This document shows positions 33,747 to 41,394 of a DNA stretch of 64,000 nucleotides, one piece after another. The notes beneath the pieces were generated by a model that saw only the letters and a program-made list of their open reading frames with translations, made no database searches and had not been told where the DNA came from. Position numbers and translations under genes: made by a program. Location of the stretch: NCBI RefSeq assembly GCF_036195045.1, contig NZ_CP108100.1, forward strand, positions 2,914,001 through 2,978,000. The letters are read 5' to 3'. Positions within the stretch are counted from its first letter, which is position 1. The number at the start of each line of letters is the position of its first letter. Source of the DNA: Streptomyces sp. NBC_00236 (GTDB lineage Bacteria; Actinomycetota; Actinomycetes; Streptomycetales; Streptomycetaceae).

Positions 33747-36152
33747 ATGAGCGACGAGCCACAGCAGCCGAACGGGGACCCGGCAGACCCGGGCTGGACC
33801 CCCAGGGACCTGTCTGCCGACGCCGCCGCCCCCGCGGATCAGGGCACCCAGGCCAAGGGCGCGGGAAAGCAGAAGAAGCCCAAACGCCCCAAACGCACCG
33901 GCTGGCGCCGCGCGATCCCCACCTGGCGCATGGTCCTCGGCGCCGTCCTCCTCGTCGCACTGGTCCTGATCGGCGGATTCATCGCCGGCTACCAACTCGT
34001 CGACATCCCGCCCGCCAACGCCAGCGCCACCGCCCAGTCCAACGTCTACCTCTACAAGGACGGCAGCGTCATCGCCCGCGACGGCGAGGTGAACCGGGAG
34101 AACGTCAGACTCGCCCAGGTCCCCCGCACCGTCCAGCACGCCGTCCTCGCCGCCGAGGACCGCGACTTCTACTCCGAACGCGCTGTCGACATCAAGGCGA
34201 TGGTCCGGGCCGGCTGGAACACCCTCACCGGCAAGGGCAAACAGGGCGGCTCCACCATCACCCAGCAGTACGTCAAGAACTACTACCTGGGCCAGGAACA
34301 GACCGTCGTCCGCAAGATCAAGGAATTCTTCATCGCGATCAAGCTCAACCGCGAGGAGACCAAGGACCAGATCTTCGAGGGCTACCTCAACACCAGCTAC
34401 TTCGGCCGCAACGCCTACGGCATCCAGGCCGCCGCCCAGGCCTACTACAGCAAGGACATCGGCGACATCACCACCGCCGAAGGCGCCTACCTCGCCTCCC
34501 TGCTCAACGCCCCCAGCGCCTACGACGTCATCACCCACCCCGAGAACAAACCCGCGGCCCTCGCCCGCTGGAACTACGTACTCGACGGCATGGTCAAGGA
34601 GGACTGGCTCGGCGCCGGCGAACGCGCCGCCCTCACCTTCCCCCTGCCCGGCCCCGTCAAGCCCGCCAACAGCCTCTCCGGACAGCGCGGCTACATCGTC
34701 CAGGCCGTCGAGGACTACCTGATCCAGAACGACATCCTCGACGAGAAGACCCTCGCCACCCGCGGCTACCGCATCACCACCACGCTGGAGAAGAAGAAAC
34801 AGGACGCCCTCGTCGAAGCCGTCGACGACAACGTCATGTCCAAGACCAGCAAGAAGAACAAGGCCGACCGCAACGTCCGCGTCGGCGGCGCCTCCATCGA
34901 CCCCGCCACCGGCCGCGTCCTCGCCCTGTACGGCGGCATCGACTACACCCGGCAGTACGTCAACAACGCGACCCGCCGCGACTACCAGGTCGGCTCCACC
35001 TTCAAACCGTTCGTCTTCACCTCCGCCGTCGCCAACCGCTCCACCACCCAGGACGGCCGCCGCATCACCCCCAGCACCATCTACGACGGCACCAACAAAC
35101 GCATGGTCCAGGGACCCGACGGACCCACCGGATACGACCCCGCCAACGAGGACGACGTCAGCTACGGCCCCATCACCGTCCGCACCGCCACCGACAAGTC
35201 CGTCAACGCCGTCTACGCGCAGATGGCCGAGGACGTCGGCCCCGAGAAGGTACGCACCACCGCCATCGACCTCGGCATCCCGAAGGACACCCCCGACCTC
35301 ACCGCATCACCGTCGATCGCCCTGGGCCCCTCCACCGCCAGCGTCCTCGACATGACCGAGGCCTACGCCACCCTCGCCGACCACGGCAGGCACGGCGACC
35401 ACGTCCTCGTCGACCAGGTCACCAAGGACGGCGAGAGCGTCAGGCTCCCCGGCCGCACCACCAAGCAGGCCGTCACCCGCGAAGCCGCCGACACCACCAC
35501 GTCAATCCTCCAGAGCGTCGTCGACGGCGGCACCGGCACCGCCGCCCAGGGCTCCGGCCGCCCCTCCGCCGGAAAGACCGGCACCGCCGAGGAGGACAGG
35601 GCCGCCTGGTTCGCCGGCTACACCCCCGACCTCGCCACCGTCATCGCCGTCATGGGCCAGGACCCCGACACCGGCGCCCAGGAGTCCCTCTACGGAGCGC
35701 TCGGCCTGCCCCGCATCAACGGCGGCGGCGCCCCCGCCCAGACCTGGGCCCAGTACACCCGCACCGCCCTGCGCGGCACCCCGGTCGCCAACTTCCACCT
35801 CAATCTGGAGAGCGGAACCGACGAGACCGAACTCCCCAGCGAGGAGGACACCGCACCCGGCACCACCGGACAGCCCTCCCGCACCCCCTCCAGCACCGCA
35901 CCCACCACGTCCTCCAGCGCCCCGCCCACCACCCCGTCGACCCCGGAGACCACCCCCGGCACCACCGACAACCCCATCGGCGGCCTCACGAACGGCGGCA
36001 CGGACACCGAAGGCGGCGCCAACGGCGGCGACACAGGCGGCGAGGACGACGGCGGCGGAGACAACGGGGGAAACGACAACGGTGGCGGAGACAACGGCGG
36101 CGGCATCCTCGAAGGCGCCCGCGGCACCCGCGCCCCCGCCACCCGTCCATGA
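33747..36152 (+). CDS. class A penicillin-binding protein (bifunctional glycosyltransferase/transpeptidase)
   Basis: An 801-residue cell-wall synthase. A disordered basic N terminus is followed by one membrane helix (about 62-83). The GT51 glycosyltransferase domain has AAEDRDFYSE (Glu137), GGSTITQQ and RKIKEFFIAIKLNRE. The transpeptidase domain has the three active-site motifs S417-TF-K420, S485-V-N487 and K610-T-G612. An acidic, Ser/Thr/Pro then Gly/Asp/Asn-rich tail follows to the end. It polymerises lipid II and crosslinks glycan outside the membrane. Start MSDEPQQP at 33747 is preferred over an upstream frame. Monocistronic. Confidence 0.95.
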   Translation: MSDEPQQPNGDPADPGWTPRDLSADAAAPADQGTQAKGAGKQKKPKRPKRTGWRRAIPTWRMVLGAVLLVALVLIGGFIAGYQLVDIPPANASATAQSNVYLYKDGSVIARDGEVNRENVRLAQVPRTVQHAVLAAEDRDFYSERAVDIKAMVRAGWNTLTGKGKQGGSTITQQYVKNYYLGQEQTVVRKIKEFFIAIKLNREETKDQIFEGYLNTSYFGRNAYGIQAAAQAYYSKDIGDITTAEGAYLASLLNAPSAYDVITHPENKPAALARWNYVLDGMVKEDWLGAGERAALTFPLPGPVKPANSLSGQRGYIVQAVEDYLIQNDILDEKTLATRGYRITTTLEKKKQDALVEAVDDNVMSKTSKKNKADRNVRVGGASIDPATGRVLALYGGIDYTRQYVNNATRRDYQVGSTFKPFVFTSAVANRSTTQDGRRITPSTIYDGTNKRMVQGPDGPTGYDPANEDDVSYGPITVRTATDKSVNAVYAQMAEDVGPEKVRTTAIDLGIPKDTPDLTASPSIALGPSTASVLDMTEAYATLADHGRHGDHVLVDQVTKDGESVRLPGRTTKQAVTREAADTTTSILQSVVDGGTGTAAQGSGRPSAGKTGTAEEDRAAWFAGYTPDLATVIAVMGQDPDTGAQESLYGALGLPRINGGGAPAQTWAQYTRTALRGTPVANFHLNLESGTDETELPSEEDTAPGTTGQPSRTPSSTAPTTSSSAPPTTPSTPETTPGTTDNPIGGLTNGGTDTEGGANGGDTGGEDDGGGDNGGNDNGGGDNGGGILEGARGTRAPATRP

Positions 36153-36194
36153 CGTCGGTTGGCGTCGGTTGGCGTCAGGTCACATCAGGTGACG

Positions 36195-36515
36195 TCAGTG
36201 ACCCGAAGTCGCCTTCAGCCCCACCACGGCCACCAGCAGCAGACACACGAAGAAGATCCGGGCCGCCGTCACCGGCTCATGCAGCACCACCATGCCCAGC
36301 ACCGCCGCACCCGCCGCACCGATACCGACCCACACCCCGTACGCCGTACCGATCGGCAACGTCCGCGCCGCATGCGACAACAACAGCATGCTCGCCACGA
36401 TCCCCAGCCCCGTGAACACACTCGGCCACAGCCGCGTGAACCCCTCGGTGTACTTCATCCCGATCGACCAGGCCACTTCCAGCAGACCCGCGACCACCAA
36501 CAGAACCCACGCCAT
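36195..36515 (-). CDS. SMR-family guanidinium exporter (SugE/Gdx type)
   Basis: A 106-residue four-helix small multidrug resistance protein. GLLEVAWSIGMKYTEGFTRL holds the essential helix-1 Glu in the W/K/G context of the Gdx (SugE) subclass, and helix 4 ends FFVCLLLVAVVGLKA. Gdx proteins export guanidinium in exchange for protons as antiparallel dimers. The upstream guanidine-III-like riboswitch fixes the substrate far better than the protein alone. Start at 36515 follows GGAGG; the longer upstream frame would pass through the riboswitch. Convergent with the PBP gene. Confidence 0.9.
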   Translation of the reverse strand: MAWVLLVVAGLLEVAWSIGMKYTEGFTRLWPSVFTGLGIVASMLLLSHAARTLPIGTAYGVWVGIGAAGAAVLGMVVLHEPVTAARIFFVCLLLVAVVGLKATSGH

Positions 36516-36555
36516 GACGGCACCTCCGACGACAGAACACACGAACAAAACGGGT

Positions 36556-36598
36556 GCGTCGTCTTTACGGAAACCCGGTACGGCGCGTCTCGTCGGGG
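36556..36598 (-). promoter_or_regulatory. guanidine-III (ykkC-III) riboswitch
   Basis: On the minus strand the leader reads CCCG-ACGAG-A-CGCGCCGTAC-CGGG, then a short spacer and AAAGACGACGC. This matches the compact actinobacterial guanidine-III pseudoknot: P1 CCCG/CGGG, the ACGAG purine strand, GCGCCGTAC and the 3' AAGACG(G/A)CGC strand. One pseudoknot pair would be C-A. Just 3', GCACC (36557-36553) can pair with GGTGC (36524-36520) overlapping the ribosome site GGAGG, offering an off-state. Confidence 0.85.
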
Positions 36599-36627
36599 TC
36601 CCACCACCGTAGCAAAGAACAGGCAAA

Positions 36628-36655
36628 AGGCCTGGTGACCACGGTCACCAGGCCT
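36628..36655 (-). terminator. 12-bp hairpin after GroES-like gene
   Basis: AGGCCTGGTGAC (36628-36639) pairs perfectly with GTCACCAGGCCT (36644-36655), 4-base loop, 20 bp beyond the stop of the minus-strand GroES-like gene and upstream of the riboswitch. Confidence 0.8.
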
Positions 36656-36674
36656 CGCACACCACCACCGGGGA

Positions 36675-37013
36675 CTACAGGTACAAGCCGGTCGAATCCA
36701 CCGAACCCTCGAAGCGGTCCGCAGCCACCGCATGCAGATCCCGCTCCCGCATCAGCACATACGCCACGCCCCGCACCTCGACCTCGGCCCGGTCCTCGGG
36801 GTCGTACAGCACCCGGTCCCCCGGCTCCACCGTCCGCACGTTCTGCCCCACCGCAACCACCACGGCCCACCCCAGCCGGCGCCCGACCGCAGCCGTCGCC
36901 GGAATCAGAATGCCGCCGCCCGAACGCCGCTCGCCCTCGGGCGAATCGGACCGGACCAGCACACGGTCGTGCAGCATCCGGATGGGCAGCTTGTCGTCGC
37001 TGTTCTCGCTCAC
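36675..37013 (-). CDS. GroES-like co-chaperonin family protein
   Basis: A 112-residue GroES/Cpn10-fold protein. LPIRMLHDRVLVRSDSPEGE matches the GroES N-terminal strand, GGGILIPATAA is the mobile-loop exit, and VVVAVGQNVRTVEPGDRVLY and YVLMRERDLHAV match the C-terminal barrel. It lacks a neighbouring groEL and the loop differs from true GroES, so it is probably a paralog with unknown partner. Start is GTG at 37013 (VSENSDDKLP), in keeping with the family; the longer frame has no homology. Downstream of, and about 46 bp from, the DUF3618 gene on the same strand. Confidence 0.8.
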   Translation of the reverse strand: MSENSDDKLPIRMLHDRVLVRSDSPEGERRSGGGILIPATAAVGRRLGWAVVVAVGQNVRTVEPGDRVLYDPEDRAEVEVRGVAYVLMRERDLHAVAADRFEGSVDSTGLYL

Positions 37014-37059
37014 GCCCCGCAACCTACCCGGCCGCGAGGCGAGCGCACTCCCTCGGGGG

Positions 37060-37380
37060 TCACCGCTTCCTGCGCCGCCCCGACACGACGACCAGACCCA
37101 CCACACCCACCACCAGCAACGCCGCCGGAATCACCCGCTCCAGACGCGGCGCACCATCCTCCGACACGAACTGCGCCTTCACGTCCGACACCGTCCGGTT
37201 CACCGCGACGAACGCCCGCCCGGCCGTCCGGTCCACGGCCTCGGCCGCCTTCGCCTTCGCGTCACCAACGATCGTCTTCGGGTGCACCCGCACCCCGATC
37301 TCATCGAGCACCACCGCGAGCTGCTCGCGCCTGCTGATGATGTCCGCCTCGATCTGCGCAGGGCTCCTGGCATCCGACAC
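37060..37380 (-). CDS. DUF3618 membrane protein
   Basis: A 106-residue protein with the DUF3618 start (SPAQIEADIISRREQLAVVL DE), an amphipathic helix rich in Ala/Lys (IVGDAKAKAAEAVDRTAG), and one C-terminal membrane helix (VIPAALLVVGVVGLVVVSG) ending in GRRRKR. Members of this family often sit with envelope stress genes in actinobacteria, but function is unknown. Divergent from bcp and followed by the GroES-like gene. Confidence 0.8.
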   Translation of the reverse strand: MSDARSPAQIEADIISRREQLAVVLDEIGVRVHPKTIVGDAKAKAAEAVDRTAGRAFVAVNRTVSDVKAQFVSEDGAPRLERVIPAALLVVGVVGLVVVSGRRRKR

Positions 37381-37507
37381 TGCGCCGCCTCCGTGGTCCT
37401 CGTCCGGTAAACCTTCATCGACAGTCTGTCAGCTCGACCGCTCCCGCACCCGGCGGCACCCCTATTACGCTCGGTCCCGTACACCCCACGTACCAACGAG
37501 GAGAACC

Positions 37508-37975
37508 ATGAGCGAGCGACTCAAGCCCGGCGACACCGCCCCCGCCTTCACCCTCCCCGACGCCGACGGGAACGACGTCTCGCTCGCGGACCACAAAGGC
37601 CGCAAGGTCATCGTCTACTTCTACCCCCGCGCCCTCACCCCCGGCTGCACCAAGCAGGCCTGCGACTTCACCGACAACCTCGACCTCCTGGCCACCGCCG
37701 GATACGACGTCATCGGCGTCTCCCCCGACAAGCCGGAGAAGCTCGCCAAATTCCGCGACGAGGAAAACCTCAAGGTCACCCTGGTCGGCGACCCCGCCAA
37801 GGAGACCCTGGAGGCCTACGGCGCCTTCGGCGAGAAGCAGAACTACGGCAAAACGGTGATGGGCGTCATCCGCTCCACGATCGTCGTCGACGAGAACGGC
37901 AAGGTCGAGCACGCCTTCTACAACGTGCGCGCCACCGGCCACGTCGCCAAGATCATCAAGGACCTCGGCATCTGA
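37508..37975 (+). CDS. bcp: peroxiredoxin Bcp (thioredoxin-dependent thiol peroxidase)
   Basis: A 155-residue Bcp. PRALTPGCTKQACDFTDNLD holds the peroxidatic Cys47 and resolving Cys52, giving an atypical 2-Cys enzyme recycled by thioredoxin. The redoxin core (PGDTAPAFTLPDADGNDVSL, VIGVSPDKPEKLAKFRDEEN, LVGDPAKETLEAYGAFGEKQ) is full length. It protects against hydrogen and organic peroxides in the cytoplasm. ATG 37508 follows GAGGAGAACC. Monocistronic and divergent from DUF3618. The other Bcp-like gene at 3514 is a paralog. Confidence 0.95.
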   Translation: MSERLKPGDTAPAFTLPDADGNDVSLADHKGRKVIVYFYPRALTPGCTKQACDFTDNLDLLATAGYDVIGVSPDKPEKLAKFRDEENLKVTLVGDPAKETLEAYGAFGEKQNYGKTVMGVIRSTIVVDENGKVEHAFYNVRATGHVAKIIKDLGI

Positions 37976-38012
37976 CCGCAGGCCAAACCATCCGGAAACC
38001 GTCCGGAAACCC

Positions 38013-38065
38013 CCGGGGATTGGGCCGAACGGCCGAAAACATGTGATGGACATCCCAATCCCCGG
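38013..38065. promoter_or_regulatory. 12-bp inverted repeat upstream of ProP-type gene
   Basis: CCGGGGATTGGG (38013-38024) and CCCAATCCCCGG (38054-38065) are perfect inverted copies separated by 29 bases. They lie 74 bp upstream of the transporter start. This could be a two-site operator or a long hairpin. Confidence 0.6.
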
Positions 38066-38138
38066 CCGATTCGGTTTGCACCCGCCATGACCGCGCAGAA
38101 GCCTTTCCTGGAACACCCACCGAGGAAAGGACCCGGCC

Positions 38139-39635
38139 ATGGCGGCCTCCGACCCCCACCAGGCGGCCGACCCCGAAGCGGTCAAACGCCACCCCGCCCT
38201 CTTCCGTGCCATCCGAAAGCGCCAGAACCCCAAGCTGCGCCGGACGGACATCACCATCACGGACGACCAGGCGGTCAAGCGCGCGGTCAAGGCGGCGTCG
38301 CTCGGTAACGCCATGGAGTGGTTCGACTTCGGCATCTACTCCTACCTCGCCGCCACCCTGGGCCATGTCTTCTTCCCGTCCGGGAACGACACCACCCAGC
38401 TCCTCTCCTCCTTCGCCACCTTCGCCGTCGCCTTCCTCGTACGCCCGCTCGGCGGCATGTTCTTCGGCCCCATGGGCGACAAGATCGGCCGCAAGAAGGT
38501 CCTCGCCCTCACCATGATCCTCATGGCGGTCGGCACCTTCGCCATCGGCGTCATCCCCTCCCACGACACCATCGGCGTAGGCGCCCCCATCCTCCTCATC
38601 GTCTTCCGGATGCTCCAGGGCTTCTCCACCGGCGGCGAGTACGGCGGCGCGTCCACGTTCATCGCCGAGTACGCCCCCGACAAGCGCCGCGGCTACTTCG
38701 GCAGCTTCCTCGAATTCGGCACCCTCGCCGGATACGTCGGCGCCGCCGGCCTCGTCACCGCGCTCTACGCCCTCCTCAACGACACCCAGATGGAAGCCTG
38801 GGGCTGGCGCATCCCCTTCCTCGTCGCCGGCCCCCTCGGCCTCGTCGGCCTCTACCTGCGACTGCGCCTCGACGAGACCCCCGCCTTCCAGAAACTGGAG
38901 GGCGGCACCGCACACGCCACCGAGGCGGCGGACCACGTGGAGACCACCGCGAAGGGCGACCTCGCCAAGATCTTCCGCAACTACTGGCCGACGCTCATCC
39001 TCTGCATCTGCCTGGTCGGCGCGTACAACATCACCGACTACATGCTGCTGTCGTACATGCCGACGTACCTCTCCGACGAACTCGGCTACAGCGAGACCCA
39101 CGGCCTGCTGATCCTGCTCGCCGTCATGGTCTTCCTGATGCTGATCATCAGCCAGGTCGGCAAGCTCTCCGACCACTTCGGCCGCAAGCCCCTCCTCATG
39201 ACGGGCATGATCGGCTTCCTGGTCCTCTCCCTCCCCGCCTTCCTCCTGATCCGCCAGGGCAGCATCCCCGCCATCACGATCGGCATGCTGATGCTGGGCC
39301 TCTCCCTGGTCTGCATGCTCGGCACGATGTCGGCGGCGCTCCCGGCCCTGTTCCCGACGAACGTCCGCTACGGGTCCCTGTCGGTGGGCTACAACCTGTC
39401 GGCGTCGATCTTCGGCGGCACGACCCCGCTGGTCATCACGGCCCTGATCAGCTGGTCGGGCAGCAACCTGATGCCGGCGTACTACGCGATGGCGGCGGCG
39501 CTGGTGGGCGTGATCGCGGTGGCCTGCATGAAGGAGACCGCGAACAAGCCGCTGGCGGGCTCGCCCCCTTCGGTGGAGACGAGCGCGGAGGCGGAGGAAC
39601 TGGTCGCGGCCCAGACCCCGGACCCGAAGTTCTGA
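38139..39635 (+). CDS. MFS metabolite:H+ symporter (ProP-like)
   Basis: A 498-residue 12-helix transporter of the metabolite:H+ symporter branch. ASLGNAMEWFDFGIYSYLAA and the RPLGGMFFGPMGDKIGRKKV motif A, plus LLIVFRMLQGFSTGGEYGGA, are diagnostic of the ProP/KgtP group. ProP homologs take up proline, betaine and related osmolytes, so an osmoprotectant role is likely but the substrate could be another metabolite. ATG 38139 follows GAGGAAAGG. Ends with a 20-bp terminator hairpin; monocistronic. Confidence 0.85.
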   Translation: MAASDPHQAADPEAVKRHPALFRAIRKRQNPKLRRTDITITDDQAVKRAVKAASLGNAMEWFDFGIYSYLAATLGHVFFPSGNDTTQLLSSFATFAVAFLVRPLGGMFFGPMGDKIGRKKVLALTMILMAVGTFAIGVIPSHDTIGVGAPILLIVFRMLQGFSTGGEYGGASTFIAEYAPDKRRGYFGSFLEFGTLAGYVGAAGLVTALYALLNDTQMEAWGWRIPFLVAGPLGLVGLYLRLRLDETPAFQKLEGGTAHATEAADHVETTAKGDLAKIFRNYWPTLILCICLVGAYNITDYMLLSYMPTYLSDELGYSETHGLLILLAVMVFLMLIISQVGKLSDHFGRKPLLMTGMIGFLVLSLPAFLLIRQGSIPAITIGMLMLGLSLVCMLGTMSAALPALFPTNVRYGSLSVGYNLSASIFGGTTPLVITALISWSGSNLMPAYYAMAAALVGVIAVACMKETANKPLAGSPPSVETSAEAEELVAAQTPDPKF

Positions 39636-39650
39636 CCCGCTCGGTACGGC

Positions 39651-39698
39651 GAATGGCCCGCCCCGCTTCGATTGCCGTCGAAGCGGGGCGGGCCATTC
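39651..39698 (+). terminator. 20-bp perfect hairpin after transporter
   Basis: GAATGGCCCGCCCCGCTTCG (39651-39670) pairs perfectly with 39679-39698, loop ATTGCCGT. It lies 15 bp after the transporter stop and 92 bp before the HNH gene start. Confidence 0.9.
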
Positions 39699-39790
39699 CG
39701 CATCTTGTCGGATATCGGACGTGACTCTCCGATAAACGGTTCGTTACTCCGTACGAGGTCGCGAACGGGCGGCCGGATACGGAGGGGAAC

Positions 39791-40417
39791 GTGCCGATTC
39801 GGTACACGCGTGAACTGCTCCACGAGGCAGCGCGCGAGACGACGAACGCCAATGATGCTGTGCGGTGGTGCGGAGGCACGCCTACGCCCGGGAGCCGGAG
39901 TTATCTGCGGGGGAAGATGGCGGAGTGGGACATCGACATCTCGCACTTCGTCGACACGAGGGTGCGCCACACCAAAGAGAAGCTGCGCGAACTTGCCGCC
40001 AGTTCCGGGAGCGTGGCCGAGGTCGTGCGTCGCCTGGGCATCAATCCGGTGGGCGGCAATCACGCACATATCAGCCGCCGCATCACAGCGCTCGGGATCG
40101 ACACATCACATTTCGTGCGCACACCGCCTCGTCGCCCCAAAGGGACGCTGGGGAGCCGCCTGACGCTCGGCTCCCCTTCGGAGGGCCGGGTCCCCGGCCA
40201 ACGACTGCGTCGGGAACTCGTCCAAACGGGGATTGGCGATGAATGTGCCGTCTGCGGCAACGAAGGCGAGTGGCAAGGCGATCCTCTCCGGCTCGAAGTG
40301 GATCACATCAATGGCGACTGGTGGGACAACCGCCCGGAGAATCTCCGGATCCTGTGCCCCAACTGCCATGCCGCGACCGATACTTATCGCGGCCGCAAGC
40401 GCAGGAAGGCGCTATGA
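39791..40417 (+). CDS. HNH endonuclease with two N-terminal repeat modules
   Basis: A 208-residue protein starting GTG with GGAGGGG upstream. Two reiterated ~50-residue modules come first (ending …WDIDISHF and …LGIDTSHF), each with a predicted helix-turn-helix-like A…S…EVVRRLG core. A Zn-type HNH nuclease follows: ECAVCGNEGEW, VDHINGDWWDNRPENLRILC, PNCH. His of VDHINGD and the Asn/His residues form the metal site; the CxxC pairs bind structural zinc. The stop overlaps the start of a second HNH gene (ATGA), so the pair is co-translated. Codon third positions look less GC-rich than in flanking genes, in keeping with a mobile cassette. Confidence 0.85.
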   Translation: MPIRYTRELLHEAARETTNANDAVRWCGGTPTPGSRSYLRGKMAEWDIDISHFVDTRVRHTKEKLRELAASSGSVAEVVRRLGINPVGGNHAHISRRITALGIDTSHFVRTPPRRPKGTLGSRLTLGSPSEGRVPGQRLRRELVQTGIGDECAVCGNEGEWQGDPLRLEVDHINGDWWDNRPENLRILCPNCHAATDTYRGRKRRKAL

Positions 40418-41256
40418 GCGGCAAGTACCCCCGTGATGTGCTCGCACGAACCGCCGCTGCCGCAACCAGCCTCGTCGACGTCCTGCGCCGCCTCGACGCG
40501 CCGCTGGGCACCAGGTCCTGCCGCTACGTGCGCGACCGGCTCCGGCACTACGCCATCGACACGTCCCACTTCGTCGAGGAGGCCTTACCGGATCGAGAGC
40601 ACCACGCGTACCCGGAAGAGGTCCTTGCCGAAGCCGCCGCCCACTCCCACAGCATCCGGGAGATGTTCGAGTACATGGGCCTGCCACCAAGCGACAGCCC
40701 CTACGGCTACGTACGCAGGAAGCTCGATCGACTCGGGATTGATACGTCCCACTTCACCAGCGGGCGCCGATACGGGACTCCCTGCACGCCGCGTCACAAG
40801 CTGGCCGCCGCGGTAGGCGAGTCACAAAGCCTCGCCGGTGTGCTGAGTGCTCTGGGTCAAGTAGACAACGGCGGCGCTCGCGCCCGCCTGAAACGGGATA
40901 TTGAGGCGTATGGCCTGTCAATCGACCACTTCACCGGCCAAGGCCATTCGGCCGGCACACGCTCCTCGCACCGCAAATCCGCCGCCAGCATCCTCGTCCG
41001 CCTGGAAGACGGGGCATACCGAACGCGTACGCCGTTCCTGAGACGAGCACTTGACGACGTCGGGGTTCCTCGGGAATGCGCGAGATGCGGAACTGGCGAG
41101 ACATGGCGGGGAGGCCGGCTCGTCCTGGAGATCGATCACATCAGTGGCGACCGCTTGGACAACCGGCTCGAGAACCTTCGCTATCTCTGCCCTTCATGCC
41201 ACAGCCAAACAGCTACTTTCTCCACTCGCACCCGCTCGGCCTCCCCGAAGCGGTAA
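40414..41256 (+). CDS. HNH endonuclease with three N-terminal repeat modules
   Basis: A 280-residue paralog of the preceding gene, starting at the ATGA overlap. Three modules precede the nuclease: YPRDVLARTAAAATSLVDVL…IDTSHF, YPEEVLAEAAAHSHSIREMF…IDTSHF and a more diverged copy …LSIDHF. The HNH part is ECARCGTGETW, LEIDHISGDRLDNRLENLRY and LCPSCHSQTATF, all metal and zinc residues present. Codon 58 (40585-40587) is TTA, so translation should depend on the developmental bldA tRNA. The stop is only 15 bp before an unusual tRNA gene. Target site unknown. Confidence 0.85.
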   Translation: MSGKYPRDVLARTAAAATSLVDVLRRLDAPLGTRSCRYVRDRLRHYAIDTSHFVEEALPDREHHAYPEEVLAEAAAHSHSIREMFEYMGLPPSDSPYGYVRRKLDRLGIDTSHFTSGRRYGTPCTPRHKLAAAVGESQSLAGVLSALGQVDNGGARARLKRDIEAYGLSIDHFTGQGHSAGTRSSHRKSAASILVRLEDGAYRTRTPFLRRALDDVGVPRECARCGTGETWRGGRLVLEIDHISGDRLDNRLENLRYLCPSCHSQTATFSTRTRSASPKR

Positions 41257-41271
41257 GCTAGTCGGCGATAT

Positions 41272-41346
41272 GCGCCCGCACGCCAACTGGTTTGAGCGGC
41301 GGCCTTTAGGTGGCCGTGTATGTCGGTTCGAATCCGACCGGGCGTA
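41272..41346 (+). tRNA. class I tRNA with TAG anticodon (Leu-type anticodon)
   Basis: Full cloverleaf: acceptor GCGCCCG (41272-41278)/CGGGCGT (41339-41345), discriminator A41346. The D-stem is CGC/GCG with GG in the loop. The anticodon stem is CGGCC/GGCCG with loop TTTAGGT and anticodon TAG (41307-41309). The variable loop is 5 nt (TGTAT), and the T-arm is GTCGG-TTCGAAT-CCGAC. UAG reads the Leu codon CUA, yet bacterial tRNA-Leu is class II with a long variable arm. Position 8 is C rather than the conserved U. CCA is not encoded. Confidence 0.8.
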
Positions 41347-41357
41347 CCCGACAGCGA

Positions 41358-41388
41358 GATGCCCGGCCCCTCCGAGGGGCCGGGCATC
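41358..41388. terminator. 14-bp perfect bidirectional hairpin
   Basis: GATGCCCGGCCCCT (41358-41371) pairs perfectly with AGGGGCCGGGCATC (41375-41388), loop CCG. It lies between the tRNA and the convergent rdgB gene. Confidence 0.9.
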
Positions 41389-41394
41389 ACTGCG

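Noticed and set aside
36554..37507. Upstream extension of the Bcp frame
   Set aside because: Runs through three minus-strand features with Pro/Ser/Arg-rich sequence; Bcp proteins start at the ATG 37508.
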